A DNA stretch of 6,854 bases from Bacillota bacterium. GTDB taxonomy: Bacteria; Bacillota_E; Sulfobacillia; Sulfobacillales; Sulfobacillaceae. A program made the position numbers and the translations under genes. The first letter of the stretch is position 1. Every line of letters begins with the position of its first letter. The stretch is from NCBI GenBank assembly GCA_021802225.1, contig JAKAAS010000091.1:1-6854 (forward strand), read 5' to 3'. This document shows, in pieces, positions 5,938 through 6,854 of this stretch. A model generated the notes under the pieces. It saw nothing but the letters and a program-made list of their open reading frames with translations, was not told the DNA's origin and made no database searches.

Positions 5938-5985
5938 CAGACACGCCTCGACCCGATTATTATTAATCGGGTCGAGGCGTGTCTG
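5938..5985. terminator. Perfect 22-bp hairpin after the lysozyme-like gene
   Basis: Arms at 5938-5959 (starting CAGACACGCCTCG) and 5964-5985 are perfectly complementary over 22 bp around a TTAT loop. It begins 1 nt after the stop. It sits between convergent genes and could stop transcription from both sides. Neither flank has a T-run, so a classic intrinsic terminator is not certain. RNA stabilisation or a protein-binding palindrome are alternatives. Confidence 0.6.
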
Positions 5986-6099
5986 TCACTAATTGTCCCG
6001 TTACGAAAGTCACCAACCGTGAATCCGTCTATATATCCGGTCATAAAGAATTACAGATCTAGTCGTCATATAATGACCACGACACTTTCATCCAGCCGC

Positions 6100-6126
6100 T
6101 CGGCTTTTATAAATCTTTATGGCCGA
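6100..6126. other. Small imperfect hairpin in the AT-rich intergenic stretch
   Basis: TCGGC (6100-6104) pairs with GCCGA (6122-6126). Inside it ATAAA (6109-6113) can pair with TTTAT (6116-6120). It lies 13 bp beyond the stop of the convergent lipoprotein gene and is AT-rich on the side of that gene. It may help end that transcript, but there is no T-run in the minus direction and the stem is weak. Confidence 0.25.
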
Positions 6127-6138
6127 ATATATATTTTA

Positions 6139-6822
6139 TTACTGGATACGAATAATGTGAGCCGGTTCATACACCCATAGCGTATGAAATGTATTGTCTT
6201 TTGCGGGTACGCCGTCTTGATTGCGGTATTGAATTTGGAGAAGATGTGCTGACATGTGAGGCACCACTAAAAATCCCTGCTTCAAGTTTCCCAAAGCTAT
6301 TAGGGTATTGTGTCGGTTCGGATCTTTGCTCCAAATCCAATAACTCGCATGGGATCCCAAATTCAGTTCGATAGTTTGCGTCGTATCCTGTGTGAGAATG
6401 CCATCTTGCAAGCCAAAAGCATATCCTGCATGATAAGGGGGAACAATCCATCCCGTGGGTCCTGTCACCAGCCACCCTAACGGCGCTGCGTTGCCTCCTG
6501 GCGACGCGCCGCCAATAGCGATCTTCGTGTGGGGAGATTCGAGTATTTCGAAATAAAATCCTGTGCGAGGCGATCCCGTAAAATACTGTAGAGAATAATA
6601 CAGATGCGCATGATAAGGCAATGCTGATAGAGAGGCCACCGATTTCGGCATGGATGGGGCCGTCAATGACGGTGTAGGTTGTTGAGTCGGGACTGTGTGA
6701 TGCTGCCCAAGAATCTGCCCCCCAACCGGGGGCGTGGACACAAGGCCACTAATTCCGCAACCGGCCAACAAGATGGTTCCCCCGATGAGTATCAAACCGC
6801 TCACAAAATTTTTCGAGGTCAT
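6139..6822 (-). CDS. Putative lipoprotein of unknown function
   Basis: A 227-residue protein with a clear lipoprotein signal: basic start MTSKNF, a hydrophobic core (about 7-18) and the lipobox LAGC at 19-22, so C22 would be lipid-modified and the protein anchored on the outer face of the membrane. A Pro/Thr/Ser-rich linker (about 28-62) leads to a domain (about 68-227) rich in aromatic and beta-forming residues, such as GFYFEILESPH, GWLVTGPTGWIVPPY and FHTLWVYEP. I recognise no family. The ATG at 6822 has AGGAG about 9 nt upstream. Its promoter would lie beyond the right edge. It converges on the lysozyme-like gene with 202 bp between their stops. Both products may act in the cell envelope, but a shared role is only a guess. 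Confidence 0.82.
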   Translation of the reverse strand: MTSKNFVSGLILIGGTILLAGCGISGLVSTPPVGGQILGQHHTVPTQQPTPSLTAPSMPKSVASLSALPYHAHLYYSLQYFTGSPRTGFYFEILESPHTKIAIGGASPGGNAAPLGWLVTGPTGWIVPPYHAGYAFGLQDGILTQDTTQTIELNLGSHASYWIWSKDPNRHNTLIALGNLKQGFLVVPHMSAHLLQIQYRNQDGVPAKDNTFHTLWVYEPAHIIRIQ

Positions 6823-6854
6823 GTGTGAGGTCTCCTATCTCCAAATCCTACACA

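Noticed and set aside
5908..6180. Plus-strand ORF of 90 codons across the hairpin and AT-rich gap
   Set aside because: It runs through the 22-bp hairpin and the end of the convergent gene, and has no ribosome site at any of its ATG codons.

Overview
The window looks like accessory DNA from a GC-rich or moderate-GC Gram-positive bacterium. The Shine-Dalgarno sites are strong (AAGGAGG or AGGAGA type, 6-9 nt before the starts), genes overlap or abut tightly, and the left third is a Tn3-family transposon with a tyrosine recombinase, the arrangement known from Bacillus transposons such as Tn4430. An acidophilic or thermophilic Firmicute (Sulfobacillus or Alicyclobacillus type) would fit, but this is a guess.

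Left part (1-3480, minus strand): a large Tn3-family transposase gene (tnpA, running off the left edge) is preceded by a TnpI-type tyrosine recombinase gene. Upstream of tnpI is what looks like its internal resolution site: two perfect 13-bp inverted arms around a 6-bp spacer, plus one clear and one weak direct-repeat copy of the arm toward tnpI at roughly 54-bp spacing. An extended -10 promoter for tnpI-tnpA lies inside this site. The terminal inverted repeats of the transposon were not found, so it is unknown whether the genes to the right are its passengers.

Middle part (3665-5985, plus strand): a stand-alone PhoB/OmpR-type winged-helix regulator is followed by a short intergenic region with two near-identical 11-bp tandem repeats, which look like an operator for such a protein. 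A tightly packed gene series follows: two very small membrane ORFs, a sigma-factor-like protein carrying region 2.4-like and region 4 sequence, a small protein with sigma region 2.1-2.2-like sequence, an unknown 65-residue protein, and a cysteine-rich lysozyme/lytic-transglycosylase-like protein. A perfect 22-bp hairpin closes the series. The two sigma-like ORFs are complementary halves of one ECF-type sigma factor, encoded separately and in reversed order. This resembles the ORF7/ORF8 pair of Tn916 and the SigO/RsoA pair of Bacillus subtilis. The most interesting hypothesis here is a regulator-controlled operon that makes a two-subunit sigma factor together with a cell-wall enzyme.

Right part (6139-6822, minus strand): a convergent gene encodes a putative lipoprotein of unknown function. 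The 153 bp between the hairpin and this gene's stop is AT-rich and holds only small inverted repeats and an isolated TATAAT. No rRNA, tRNA or CRISPR array was seen. No stretch over 300 bases lacks a gene.
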